Positions 26,049 through 35,201 of a stretch of DNA of 64,000 nucleotides are shown one piece after another. Positions within the stretch are counted from its first letter, which is position 1. Every line of letters starts with the position of its first letter. This DNA is from Phycisphaeraceae bacterium (GTDB taxonomy: Bacteria > Planctomycetota > Phycisphaerae > Phycisphaerales > UBA1924). The position numbers and the translations under genes are program-made. The stretch is from assembly GCA_019636615.1 (NCBI GenBank), contig JAHBXF010000002.1:684001-748000 (forward strand), written 5' to 3'. The notes under the pieces are model-generated. The model ran no database searches, had not been told where the DNA came from, and worked only from the letters and a program-made list of their open reading frames with translations.

Positions 26049-27292
26049 GGTGTTGTCGCGGGGTGGCGGTGAGTCGCAGGCGCCGCGTCGGTTTGTGCTC
26101 TCGGCGAGTTCACGCCACTTCTTCCTGATGCACCGCCGCCCATTCGATCACCGATCCTGGACCAGATCGGCCGCCAGACAAGCGTATAGAGCGCCAGGCA
26201 CGCGCCGGTCGCCAAGAGGCATGAGGTCAACGCCTTGAGCCACAACGGCACGGGAACCCCGTAGAGCGCGACCTGGACCAGCCCCACAAATGGCGGGTGG
26301 ACCACGTAGATCCAGTAGGCTCGATCGGCGAAGTATCTCACCACGCCGCCCTGCTTGGCCGGGCGACAGCGCAACCCCCACGAGATGCACACCGCGATCA
26401 TGCCCCAGGTGAAAAGCGAGGTTGCGGCGCGTTCACCATCGAAGCCACGCATGATGCCGCTGGGGGTTCTTCCCTCATACAAAGCCGCGGCGACCACGAC
26501 GAAGGCGATCGTTGCCGTGCACCCGGCGGCCACGGCGACGCTCGCCTCGCGCCATTTGGCGATCGAGCCGCTGACCAGCCACCCGGCGAGGTAAAACCAC
26601 CCGTGGTAGACAAACTCGGCCCCCCTGGGCCAGAACCAGTTGTGGAACTCGGTCAATGGCCTTGGGTCAACCGCGATCACCGTCGATGTCGGCAACGCCA
26701 GGAGCAGAATGACGGCGATGGGGTGCAGGCGACCAACGGCACGCCTGACCCACCCCGGCGTGCGTAGAAGCCCGGAAAACGCCGCGGCGATCAGGCTGAA
26801 GATGAGCAGGTATTGAAGGAACCAGAGGTGTGCGAACCCATACAGGTCTTGCTGAAGCCCGTGCTCAAAGCGCACGTGCATGATGTGGGCGGGCTCGGCC
26901 AGCCCGGATCGCACCCAGCCCCACGCCCACACAAGATACATCGCCGGCATCACCACGGTGAAAAGGCCAACGATCAACGGAAGGCCAAGCCTCACGAGCC
27001 GCTGACGGGCAAACCCCATTGCGCCCCTGCGGGCGAGGGAGCGCGGCGCGAGCAGGCCCGCGATGAAGAAGAAGAGCGGCACCCGGAATCCGTGGATCCA
27101 CCAATACAGCCCGTCGAGCGTCCACCCTCCGTCGGTCTCGCGCACCGCCCACAAGAGGTGAGGAACAGGGTCACGCAGGTACGGAACCAGGCCGTGCAAC
27201 AGCACACCCAGCAGCATGGCGCCTGCCCGAAGGGTGTCGAGCGATCTGAGGTTCGCTGCCTCTTGAATCGTTGGCGTCGGCATCGCTGTCAC
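26045..27292 (-). CDS. Acyltransferase 3 family membrane protein
   Basis: A 415-residue protein with about ten membrane helices. The family signature is seen at the N terminus (LRSLDTLRAGAMLLGVLLHG) and in HGFRVPLFFFIAGLLAPRS. Family members O-acylate sugars, glucans, lipids or peptides at the membrane (OpgC, OafA). The substrate is unknown. The last 30 residues are a Pro/Ala-rich tail. The start is GTG 27292 or ATG 27283. It is co-translated with the downstream CYTH gene. Confidence 0.85.
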   Translation of the reverse strand: MTAMPTPTIQEAANLRSLDTLRAGAMLLGVLLHGLVPYLRDPVPHLLWAVRETDGGWTLDGLYWWIHGFRVPLFFFIAGLLAPRSLARRGAMGFARQRLVRLGLPLIVGLFTVVMPAMYLVWAWGWVRSGLAEPAHIMHVRFEHGLQQDLYGFAHLWFLQYLLIFSLIAAAFSGLLRTPGWVRRAVGRLHPIAVILLLALPTSTVIAVDPRPLTEFHNWFWPRGAEFVYHGWFYLAGWLVSGSIAKWREASVAVAAGCTATIAFVVVAAALYEGRTPSGIMRGFDGERAATSLFTWGMIAVCISWGLRCRPAKQGGVVRYFADRAYWIYVVHPPFVGLVQVALYGVPVPLWLKALTSCLLATGACLALYTLVWRPIWSRIGDRMGGGASGRSGVNSPRAQTDAAPATHRHPATTP

Positions 27293-27360
27293 GTGCCTGA
27301 AGGTAGGAGCATCGGCGCGATGCCGTAGACGTTTCCCCCTTGGGGGCGCTACGCTGGCGC

Positions 27361-27822
27361 ATGAGCAACCCAGAAGAAGTTCTGAAGCAGAAAGGCCTTG
27401 TCCTTCCTCCCGCGCCCGCCCCCGTCGCCGCGTATATCCCGTGGCGGCGAAGCGGCAATCTTCTCTACATCTCGGGTCAGATCCCCATGCGCAGCGGCTC
27501 GCTGGTGGCCAAAGGTGCCGTGCCCGGGCAGGTATCGATGGAGCAGGCCCAGGAGTGCGCGGTGCAGTGCACCCTGAACGGGCTGGCGGTGGCCAAGGCC
27601 GCGCTGGGTGACATCGACAAGATCCGCCAGGTCGTGCGCGTCGGGGTGTTTGTGTGCAGCGATCCGGGGTTCTACGAGCAACCCAAAGTGGCCAACGCGT
27701 GTTCTGAACTGCTTGTCAGCGTGCTCGGCGAGCGCGGCAAACACGCTCGTGCCGCCGTGGGATCTGTGGCGCTGCCCCTTGGCTCGCCTGTCGAGATCGA
27801 GTTTCTCTTCGAGGTCGAGTGA
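27361..27822 (+). CDS. RidA/YjgF family protein
   Basis: A 153-residue protein of the YjgF-like subgroup: YIPWRRSGNLLYISGQIPMR, LNGLAVAKAALGDIDKIRQVVRV and the C-terminal ARAAVGSVALPLGSPVEIEF with the Arg that binds the substrate carboxylate in RidA. RidA proteins hydrolyse reactive enamine/imine intermediates from amino-acid enzymes. The start ATG 27361 fits the family N terminus. It converges on the transaldolase-family gene with a three-base gap. Confidence 0.88.
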   Translation: MSNPEEVLKQKGLVLPPAPAPVAAYIPWRRSGNLLYISGQIPMRSGSLVAKGAVPGQVSMEQAQECAVQCTLNGLAVAKAALGDIDKIRQVVRVGVFVCSDPGFYEQPKVANACSELLVSVLGERGKHARAAVGSVALPLGSPVEIEFLFEVE

Positions 27823-27825
27823 CGC

Positions 27826-28473
27826 TCAGCCGCCGAAGGCCTTGCGGTAGTCGGCCAGGAACTTGCTCAAACCGCTGTCGGTCAGCGGGTGCTTCATGCA
27901 CTGGGTGATGACCGACAGCGGACAGGTCGCCACGTCCGCACCGATGAGGGCGCACTGCAACAGGTGCTGTGGGTGACGAACACTGGCCGCGAGAATCTTG
28001 GTCTTGAGCCCGTAGTTGTCGTAGATCTGCCGGATCTCGCGGATGAGGTTCATCCCGTCCTGGCCGATATCGTCGAGCCGGCCGATGAACGGGCTCACCA
28101 GAAACGCCCCGGCACGCGCCACCATGAGCGCCTGAAGCGACTGGAAGCACAACGTCATGTTCGTGCGGATGCCCTTGTCCGACATGGTGCGGCAGGCCTT
28201 GAGCCCCTCGATCGTGCAGGGCAACTTCACCACAATGTTGGGCGCGATCTTGGAACGCTCCATGCCTTCTTCGAGCATGCCTTCATACGAGGTCGCGATG
28301 ACCTCGGCCGAGACGGGGCCCTGCACCACGCGGCAGATTTCCGAAAGCCTCGCGCCGTAATCCACGCCCTCTTTCGCGATCAGCGTCGGGTTGGTCGTCA
28401 CCCCGTCGAGCACGCCCATGTCGTGCGCCTGCTTGATCTCGTCAATGTTCGCCGTATCGATGTAGAGTTCCAT
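27826..28473 (-). CDS. Transaldolase / fructose-6-phosphate aldolase family enzyme (TalC/MipB)
   Basis: A 215-residue single-domain barrel. Motifs: MELYIDTANIDEIKQA, GVTTNPTLIAKEG, NIVVKLPCT with the Schiff-base Lys K83, VARAGAFLVSPFIGRLDDIG and KILAASVRHPQHL. The short length is that of the TalC/FSA class rather than classical transaldolase. It interconverts sugar phosphates in the pentose phosphate pathway or cleaves fructose 6-phosphate; the two activities cannot be separated by eye. Confidence 0.92.
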   Translation of the reverse strand: MELYIDTANIDEIKQAHDMGVLDGVTTNPTLIAKEGVDYGARLSEICRVVQGPVSAEVIATSYEGMLEEGMERSKIAPNIVVKLPCTIEGLKACRTMSDKGIRTNMTLCFQSLQALMVARAGAFLVSPFIGRLDDIGQDGMNLIREIRQIYDNYGLKTKILAASVRHPQHLLQCALIGADVATCPLSVITQCMKHPLTDSGLSKFLADYRKAFGG

Positions 28474-28533
28474 GGCGGCTAGGGTACAGCAGCGTGACAG
28501 GGGCAGCGGCTGTTCGTGCCCAATGTCCGGGTT

Positions 28534-28562
28534 TTCTCATTTTTTTGTCATTGTGTTATAGG
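28534..28562 (+). promoter_or_regulatory. Extended -10 promoter candidate for the repeat protein
   Basis: In an A/T-rich patch, TTCTCA (28534-28539) and TATAGG (28557-28562) are 17 bases apart, and the -10 is preceded by TG at 28554-28555, an extended -10. A start near 28569 would leave a 215-base leader. Confidence 0.4.
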
Positions 28563-28568
28563 ACCTTT

Positions 28569-28784
28569 AGCCCCCTCTTTGGCATCCAGATCGGGGCACG
28601 CTGCCTCCCGTGGTGCAAAATCCACACGATTCAACACCCTTACGCGACCCTTCCCCGCAATAACCCCTTGCAGACTTCGTTGAAAATCGAGACAATGCGG
28701 ATGGAGCGTTCGCTCCATCGATTTCGCGATGAACGCCCGCTCGCGGCAGCATCCCGGCCATCCCCGGGAGCAAGGAGTACAGGC
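28569..28784 (+). other. Structured 5' leader of the cysteine-rich repeat gene
   Basis: The leader contains a perfect hairpin, ATGGAGCG (28701-28708) with CGCTCCAT (28711-28718), and a second, TCCCGG (28752-28757) with CCGGGA (28764-28769), which ends three bases before the AAGGAG ribosome site (28772-28777). Such placement could tune translation. No known riboswitch class was recognised. Confidence 0.4.
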
Positions 28785-30842
28785 ATGACGAATCCACTTC
28801 GCTTGGTACGACGTCTGTGTACCGTGGCATTGGCCGCGTGCGCGGCGTTGCTCTTTTCGCCCGCAACCGCGAGTGCCCAAACAACGGGTGCGTGCTGTGT
28901 TCGTACGAACACCGGAACGATCCAGTGCGTTGTGGTAAGCCCCGAAATGTGCCGCGAACGGAACGGCATCTATCGTGGCGACGGCACAACCTGCACCAAC
29001 ACGACCTGCGCCCTCACCCCGTCCTCAGGCGCGTGCTGCATCCGCACTTCCACCGGGGCAATCCAGTGCATCGTGACCTCCGAAGCCATCTGCCGCGAAC
29101 GCGAAGGTGTCTACCGCGGCAACGGCACGACATGCACAGACAACGCCTGCCCGCAGCCCACCCCCACAGGCGCGTGCTGCGTGCGCACGGCGACCGGCGC
29201 GATTCAGTGCGTGGTTACCACCGCGGCCATCTGCCGCGAACGCGAAGGTGTCTACCGCGGCAACGGCACGACATGCACAGACAACGCCTGCCCGCAGCCC
29301 ACCCCCACGGGCGCGTGCTGCGTGCGCACGGCCACAGGCACCATTCAGTGCGTGGTCACCACCGCGGCCATCTGCCGCGAACGCGAAGGTGTCTACCGCG
29401 GTAACGGCACGACATGCACCGACAACGCCTGCCCGCAGCCCACCCCCACAGGCGCGTGCTGCGTGCGCACGGCGACCGGCACCATTCAGTGTGTAGTCAC
29501 CACCGCGGCCATCTGCCGCGAACGCGAAGGTGTCTATCGCGGCAATGGCACGACGTGCACCAATACGACGTGCGCGATTTCTGCCCCGACCGGTGCGTGC
29601 TGCGTGCGCACCGACGCCGGGATCCGCTGCGTTGTGACCTCTGCAGAATCCTGCCGGGAGCATGGCGGGGTATTCCGCGGGCCGAACACCACCTGCACCG
29701 ATGATGCCTGCCCGCAGCCCACCCCCACGGGCGCGTGCTGCGTGCGCACGGCGACCGGCACCATTCAGTGCGTGGTCACCACCGCGGCCATCTGCCGCGA
29801 ACGTGGCGGGGTCTTCAGGGGCGACGGCACGGTGTGCACCAATACGACGTGCGCGATTTCTGCCCCGACCGGTGCGTGCTGTGTGCGCACCGACGACGGG
29901 ATCCGCTGCGTTGTGACCTCTGCAGAATCCTGCCGGGAGCATGGCGGGGTATTCCGCGGGCCGAACACCACCTGCACCGACAACGCCTGCCCGCAGCCCA
30001 CCCCCACGGGCGCGTGCTGCGTGCGCACGGCGACCGGCACCATTCAGTGCGTGGTCACCACCGCGGCCATCTGCCGCGAACGGGGCGGGGTCTTCAGGGG
30101 CGACGGCACGGCCTGTGGAAACGATATCTGCAGCCGGCCTGTTCCTACCGGGGCGTGCTGCATCCGCACACCCAACGGTGTCACATGCGTCGTGACCACG
30201 GCCCAGGTGTGCCGTGAACGTGATGGCGTCTTCCGCGGGGATGGCTCTGCATGCACCCCCAACTCGTGCCCGCGGCCGGACCTGCGCGGTGCCTGCTGCG
30301 TTCGCACCGACAACGGTGTGGTGTGTGTGGTGACCTCGGTTGAAGTGTGCCGCGAACGGGGCGGGGTCTTCCGCGGCCCGGGCAGCGACTGCGCCGAGGG
30401 CGCCTGCCGCGACACCCGTCCGCAGACCGGTGCCTGCTGCCTGGCAACAGGCCAGTGCGTTGTGACTGTTGCGGAGCGTTGCAAGACCGTCGGCGGCACC
30501 TATGGCGGCGACGGCACCACATGCCGCGACGCGAAGTGCGAGCAGCCCACAGGGGCCTGCTGCATCCGAACCGGCGACGGCGTGATCTGTGCTGATCTCA
30601 CACTGGCCGAGTGCCGCCAGCGGGGCGGGGTCTTCCGTGGGTTCGACACCGATTGCAAGACCACCGGGTGCCGCCCGGCGGGTTGCCCGTGCGACTGGAA
30701 CGGCGACGGCGTGCTTGACCGTGACGATGTGAACGCGTTCCTCGAGGACTACCTCGCCGGCGATGCCGACTTCAACAGCGACGGCACGACCGATCCCTCC
30801 GATCTGCGTGCGTTCATCGAGTGCTACCAGAGCGGCTGCTGA
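28785..30842 (+). CDS. Secreted cysteine-rich 13-repeat protein with GC-type dockerin-like C terminus
   Basis: The start ATG 28785 has an ideal AAGGAG site and begins a signal peptide cut after ASA (residue 31). The 685-residue product is almost wholly made of 13 modules of about 41-47 residues, each opening with GACC and carrying six cysteines (CC, C, C, C, C) around the core CREREGVYRGNGTTC. The last 52 residues form two EF-hand-like loops, DWNGDGVLDRDDVNAFL and DFNSDGTTDPSDLRAFI, and end in SGC; this is the GC-type dockerin-like ending known from Phycisphaerae secreted proteins. Probably a disulphide-rich surface or matrix protein. Function unknown. Confidence 0.9.
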   Translation: MTNPLRLVRRLCTVALAACAALLFSPATASAQTTGACCVRTNTGTIQCVVVSPEMCRERNGIYRGDGTTCTNTTCALTPSSGACCIRTSTGAIQCIVTSEAICREREGVYRGNGTTCTDNACPQPTPTGACCVRTATGAIQCVVTTAAICREREGVYRGNGTTCTDNACPQPTPTGACCVRTATGTIQCVVTTAAICREREGVYRGNGTTCTDNACPQPTPTGACCVRTATGTIQCVVTTAAICREREGVYRGNGTTCTNTTCAISAPTGACCVRTDAGIRCVVTSAESCREHGGVFRGPNTTCTDDACPQPTPTGACCVRTATGTIQCVVTTAAICRERGGVFRGDGTVCTNTTCAISAPTGACCVRTDDGIRCVVTSAESCREHGGVFRGPNTTCTDNACPQPTPTGACCVRTATGTIQCVVTTAAICRERGGVFRGDGTACGNDICSRPVPTGACCIRTPNGVTCVVTTAQVCRERDGVFRGDGSACTPNSCPRPDLRGACCVRTDNGVVCVVTSVEVCRERGGVFRGPGSDCAEGACRDTRPQTGACCLATGQCVVTVAERCKTVGGTYGGDGTTCRDAKCEQPTGACCIRTGDGVICADLTLAECRQRGGVFRGFDTDCKTTGCRPAGCPCDWNGDGVLDRDDVNAFLEDYLAGDADFNSDGTTDPSDLRAFIECYQSGC
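28887..30672 (+). repeat. 13 tandem coding repeats of about 125-141 bp
   Basis: The modules are in-frame DNA repeats. Modules 3-5 are nearly identical at base level. Modules 6-7 are repeated as a block in modules 8-9 with a 279-bp period (GCGCGATTT at 29572 recurs at 29851). Modules 1, 10, 11, 12 and 13 are diverged. This suggests amplification from the middle of the array. Confidence 0.9.
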
Positions 30843-30895
30843 AAAGCCGCGGCGTCACCGGCGGGCATGGCCCGCCATCACCCAACACTTTGAAG

Positions 30896-30930
30896 CGCCC
30901 GGGCTGCTCGTGGCCCGGGCGTTTTCTTTT
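30896..30930 (+). terminator. Rho-independent terminator of the repeat-protein gene
   Basis: CGCCCGGGC (30896-30904) pairs perfectly with GCCCGGGCG (30913-30921), followed by TTTTCTTTT. A second hairpin, GGCGGGC-ATG-GCCCGCC (30860-30876), precedes it, between the stop codon and the terminator. Confidence 0.85.
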
Positions 30931-31009
30931 GGCTGCTCGCGAGACGGCATATCGCCAAGGCGGCGATCGTCACCCCCCGGCGAGACTGGGCGACGCCGCG
31001 CAGAGGCGA

Positions 31010-31492
31010 TTAGGCTTCTCGCATGGGCAGGTCGGCCTCGCCCAGGAGGTTGAAGTCTTTGCGCCTGAGAATCTGGCCCGCGAGGATCATGTCATCGACC
31101 GCCAGCGCGATCGTGGGCGTGCCGCAGGTGCGCATCATCAGCGGATAGGCGAACTGGATCGAGAGTTCGGCGCTGAGCAGGCACACACACATGCTCGACA
31201 GGGTGTGGCGGCCGCTGATCTCGACCACGAGCACCTCACGCTGGCTGAATGGCAGGTTCTCGTTCTGCAGAATCTTCACCGCGCCCTGGGCGTTGCTGGT
31301 GATCAACCGAACAACCGCATGATCGCTGGCCTCGTGCACCGAGATGGCGCAGATATGAACCGGCGAACCGTCGAACGCTTCGACAAGGTCGAAGAGTTTG
31401 CCGACTTTGTTTGTGAGAAAGACGCTGAACTGGGTCACAGTCGGCGGTGAATACCCGCGTGTGGTCTCCAGCGGTGAAGAGGCTTGGCTCAT
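31010..31492 (-). CDS. ACT domain protein
   Basis: A 160-residue protein with two ACT-like halves: QFSVFLTNKVGKLFDLVEAF with ICAISVHEASDHAVVRLI, and REVLVVEISGRHTLSSMCVCLLSAELSIQFAYPL with TPTIALAVDDMILAGQIL. ACT domains bind amino acids or other small ligands and usually regulate metabolism. There is no catalytic domain. It is divergent from the tricorn gene by 261 bases. Confidence 0.8.
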   Translation of the reverse strand: MSQASSPLETTRGYSPPTVTQFSVFLTNKVGKLFDLVEAFDGSPVHICAISVHEASDHAVVRLITSNAQGAVKILQNENLPFSQREVLVVEISGRHTLSSMCVCLLSAELSIQFAYPLMMRTCGTPTIALAVDDMILAGQILRRKDFNLLGEADLPMREA

Positions 31493-31753
31493 GCCAGTTT
31501 CGTCCTGAACCCGACCCGTTCGATCTGCTCGCGTCTCGCGTGAAACCCAGCGGCTGCACGTGCACGCGAAGTCTCCGAACCCGGAGCCTACACAAGAGGA
31601 TAGCGAGAAACGCCCGCCGTTGCAAGCCTGATTTCACGGCGACCCGTACCCCGGGGGTATGATCGGCCCGTCCTGCGGTTGTGCCGCGTGGACGGGCAAC
31701 GTTTCTGAAAGCACCCTCCGCTCCTCGTCATCCTCCATGAAGGAAACGCCAGC

Positions 31754-34700
31754 ATGGCCATCTTTGCCGCGTCGTCTGCATCCGCCCGTGGGCTCGGCGT
31801 TACGGCCGCCTGCGTGGCAGCCTGTGCCGCCTCGACCATAGCCCAGCCGCCGCTGGGATATTACCGGCAGCCTACGTTGCGGGGTGACCTCTTGATCTTT
31901 GTCGCCGAGGGTGATCTGTGGAAGGTCTCGCTCCAGGCGGCATTGTCACCAACCGGCGCCACGGCCACACGCCTGACCACCCATCCGGGCGATGAAACAT
32001 TTCCGAGACTCTCCCCGGATGGGTCGAGCGTCGCCTTTATGGCTCAATATGAAGGCCCTACCGAGGTGTACGCCATGCCGACCACGGGGGGCCTGCCCAC
32101 CAGGCTCACCTACGACGGCAGCGGAGGGCGGGGCGAGGGCGTGATCGGGTGGACGCGCCAGCAGCCGGCGAGGGTCATCGCGGCGACGAACCGCTTTTCG
32201 ACACTCCCCTCCACCCAGTTAAGCCTGATCGACGTTGAAACCCGCGCCCGCGAACTGCTCCCGCTCGCGCAAGCGGCCGATGGCGACTTCGACGAGCGAG
32301 GCACGCTGTATTTCACCCGGCTTCCCTTCCAGGGCAGCCAGACCAAGCGGTATCAGGGCGGCACCGCGCAGCAGGTCTGGAAGTTCTCGCCCGGTGATGC
32401 CGAGGCCACGCTGCTGACGGGTGACTTTCCCGGAACCAACGCGGTTCCCATGTGGTGGCAGGGCCGGGTCTACTTCCTCTCAGACCGTGACGGCACCATC
32501 GAGATCTGGTCGATGAAGCCGGATGGTTCGGACAAGCGGCAGGAATCATCGCACGGCAACGAACCCGGCGAGCGCGATCTGGCCACCTTCCTGGATGTGC
32601 GCGGGCCAGCCATGGATGAAGGCCGGATCGTGTACCAGTTCGGGGCCGACCTGAGACTCCATGACCTGGCCGCCCAATCGGGGACGACGCTGCGCATCAC
32701 GCTCGACTCCGACTTTGATCAACTGCGCGAGAAGTGGGTGAAGAAGCCCATGGATTTTCTTTCCTCTGTCCGCATCGCGCCGGACGGGCAACGTGTGGTG
32801 ATGACGGCGCGGGGGCAGGTCTTTGTGGCTCCCCGGCAGCAAGGGCGGCTGGCGGAGGCCGCGCGGGGGGCGGATGTTCGCTACCGAGATGCGCAGTTCA
32901 TGCCGGATGGAAAGAGCCTTCTGGCGCTCTCGGATGAATCGGGCGAAGTCGAGGTGTGGACGCTGTCGCCGGACGGCACCGAGGAGCGCACGCAGCGCAC
33001 CACCAACGGCGATGTCCTGCGCTGGGCGGCACACCCGAGCCCTGATGGCCGCTGGGTGGCCCACCACGACAAGAACCACCGCCTGTACGTGCTCGACATG
33101 ACAACGGGCGAAAGCCGGCTTGTTGAGCAGAACGACTGGGATGGTTACGGTGAGATGTCGTGGTCAAGCGACAGCCGCTGGCTCGCGTTCACTTCGATCG
33201 CGGACAACACCAATCTGGTCATCAAGGTCTACGGCACCCACACCGGGACGGTGCAACCTGTGACAACCGACCGGTTCGTCTCGATGTCGCCCGCGTGGAG
33301 CCCCGACGGCAAGTTTCTCTACTTTCTCTCTGACCGCAACCTCGATTCGCTCGTCGGTTCACCGTGGGGGCACATGGCCCCAGAACCCTACTTCGACAAC
33401 CGCACACAGGTCTTTGCCCTTTCTCTCAAGCCCGAGCATCGCTGGCCGTACATGCCGGATGATGAACTGGCCGCCCCCCCCCCTGCCAAGCCCTCCCCTG
33501 CGCCCGCGTCGGTGCCGACGCCGCGGACCGATGCCGCCGAGGGCAAAGAGCAAGCGCCAGAGCCGCAGGCCCAGGGAACAGACGCACAGAGCAACTCGGC
33601 GGAAGCGGCGGGCGCCTCGCCGGTGGAGATCGAGTTTGATGGCTTGTCGCGGCGTCTGCATCATGTGCCGTGCGCACCGGGCAACTACTCCCGCCTGAGT
33701 GTGACAGAAAAGCGCCTTCTGATGCTGAGTCAGCCCGGGCGGCCGGGCACACAGCCCTCGCTGGTGGTATTCCCGGTCGCGAACAAAGACCTCGAACTCA
33801 AAACGCTGGTTCCCGAGGTGAACACGTACGAGACGTCGCTCGATGCCAAATGGCTGCTGGTCCGCAAAGGCCAGACGCTGCACGTGATCGAGAGCGGGGC
33901 CTCTGCACCGGCGTCTCTGGACAAATCGGCGGTCAACCTCGCGGGGTGGACGTTCCCGCTCTCGCCGCGCGAGGAATGGCGGCAGATGTTCCGCGAGGCC
34001 TGGCGTCTTGAACGCGACTACTTCTACGACACCGGCATGCACGGGGTAGACTGGAAGGGCATGCTCGACAGGTACATGCCGCTTGTCGATCGGGTGAGCA
34101 CGCGCGCGGAACTGAGCGACCTGATCGCGCAGATGGTCGCGGAACTATCCGCGCTGCACATCTTCGTGTATGGGGGTGACCTGAGGCGCGGCGAGACCGA
34201 TGCCGCCCCGGCCTCGCTGGGCGCCCTGCTTGATCGCGACGAAGCGGCGGGCGGGTACCGCGTTTCCACCATCTTTGCTTCAGACCCCGATGAGCCTGAC
34301 CGCACGGCCCCTCTGTCTCGCCCCGGTGTCAACGTGGTGGCGGGCGACATCATCACCCGAATCAACGGAAGACCGACACTGGCGGACGGCGCACCGGAAC
34401 TTTCGCTGCGGAACAAGGCCGGCAAGCAGGTGCTGCTGAGCGTGCGCCCCGGCGCGGGCGGTGATGAGCGCCGTGTGATCGTGACGCCTATGACCACAGG
34501 CGCCGAAGCCGATCTGCGGTATCACCAGTGGCAGTACACCCGCCGCACGCTTGTCGATGAGCAGAGCGAAGGGCGGATCGGCTACGTTCACCTTCGTGCG
34601 ATGGGCAAGGACAACTGGACAGAGTTCGCCAAGGGGTACTACCCGGCGTTCAACCGCCAGGGCCTGATCATCGATGTTCGCCACAACCGGGGCGGGAACA

Positions 34701-35188
34701 TCGACAGTTGGCTGCTTTCACGCCTCATGCGACGCGCGTGGTTCTATTGGCAGCCGCGCGTGGGCAAACCGTTCTGGAACATGCACTACGCCTTCCGCGG
34801 TCACATCGTCGTGCTGTGCAACGAGTTCACCGCGTCTGACGGTGAGGCGTTCGCCGAGGGAGTCCGGCGGTTGGGGCTGGGCACGATCATCGGCACTCGA
34901 ACCTGGGGCGGCGAGATCTGGCTCTCGTCGAGCAACTTCCTCGTGGATGGGGGCATCGCCACGGCCGCGGAGATCGGCGTGTACGGCCCGGAGGGCGACT
35001 GGCTGATCGAGGGGCACGGGGTCGATCCCGATATCGTCGTTGACAACCCACCCCACGCGACCTTCCGCGGCGAAGATGCGCAGTTGGCCGCGGCGCTGGC
35101 GTATCTCAAGGAGAAGATCGCGCGAGAGCCGGTGGATGTCCCCCCCGCGCCGCCGCACCCCGATCACAGATTCCCCAGGAACCCGTGA
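31754..35188 (+). CDS. Tricorn-type protease homologue (S41, propellers, PDZ)
   Basis: A 1144-residue protein with a signal-like N terminus (to about residue 31), so exported, unlike archaeal tricorn. Propeller-like repeats with PDG turns (SPDGSSVAFMA; SPDGKFLYFLS) fill about 35-560, then a Pro/Ala/Glu low-complexity insert (about 575-620) and a second propeller-like part. REAWRLERDYFYD opens the tricorn core domain (about 755); LSALHIFVYGGD keeps the catalytic-type His. A PDZ-like domain (about 830-915) and the S41 core follow: IIDVRHNRGGNIDSW, CNEFTASDGEAFAEG with the nucleophile Ser-Asp, and LIEGHGVDPD with the Glu. It should degrade peptides in the periplasm. Confidence 0.9.
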   Translation: MAIFAASSASARGLGVTAACVAACAASTIAQPPLGYYRQPTLRGDLLIFVAEGDLWKVSLQAALSPTGATATRLTTHPGDETFPRLSPDGSSVAFMAQYEGPTEVYAMPTTGGLPTRLTYDGSGGRGEGVIGWTRQQPARVIAATNRFSTLPSTQLSLIDVETRARELLPLAQAADGDFDERGTLYFTRLPFQGSQTKRYQGGTAQQVWKFSPGDAEATLLTGDFPGTNAVPMWWQGRVYFLSDRDGTIEIWSMKPDGSDKRQESSHGNEPGERDLATFLDVRGPAMDEGRIVYQFGADLRLHDLAAQSGTTLRITLDSDFDQLREKWVKKPMDFLSSVRIAPDGQRVVMTARGQVFVAPRQQGRLAEAARGADVRYRDAQFMPDGKSLLALSDESGEVEVWTLSPDGTEERTQRTTNGDVLRWAAHPSPDGRWVAHHDKNHRLYVLDMTTGESRLVEQNDWDGYGEMSWSSDSRWLAFTSIADNTNLVIKVYGTHTGTVQPVTTDRFVSMSPAWSPDGKFLYFLSDRNLDSLVGSPWGHMAPEPYFDNRTQVFALSLKPEHRWPYMPDDELAAPPPAKPSPAPASVPTPRTDAAEGKEQAPEPQAQGTDAQSNSAEAAGASPVEIEFDGLSRRLHHVPCAPGNYSRLSVTEKRLLMLSQPGRPGTQPSLVVFPVANKDLELKTLVPEVNTYETSLDAKWLLVRKGQTLHVIESGASAPASLDKSAVNLAGWTFPLSPREEWRQMFREAWRLERDYFYDTGMHGVDWKGMLDRYMPLVDRVSTRAELSDLIAQMVAELSALHIFVYGGDLRRGETDAAPASLGALLDRDEAAGGYRVSTIFASDPDEPDRTAPLSRPGVNVVAGDIITRINGRPTLADGAPELSLRNKAGKQVLLSVRPGAGGDERRVIVTPMTTGAEADLRYHQWQYTRRTLVDEQSEGRIGYVHLRAMGKDNWTEFAKGYYPAFNRQGLIIDVRHNRGGNIDSWLLSRLMRRAWFYWQPRVGKPFWNMHYAFRGHIVVLCNEFTASDGEAFAEGVRRLGLGTIIGTRTWGGEIWLSSSNFLVDGGIATAAEIGVYGPEGDWLIEGHGVDPDIVVDNPPHATFRGEDAQLAAALAYLKEKIAREPVDVPPAPPHPDHRFPRNP

Positions 35189-35201
35189 AACACGTGATTG
35201 C

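Noticed and set aside
28887-30672. CRISPR-like array
   Set aside because: The repeats are in-frame coding modules of about 140 bp without spacers.
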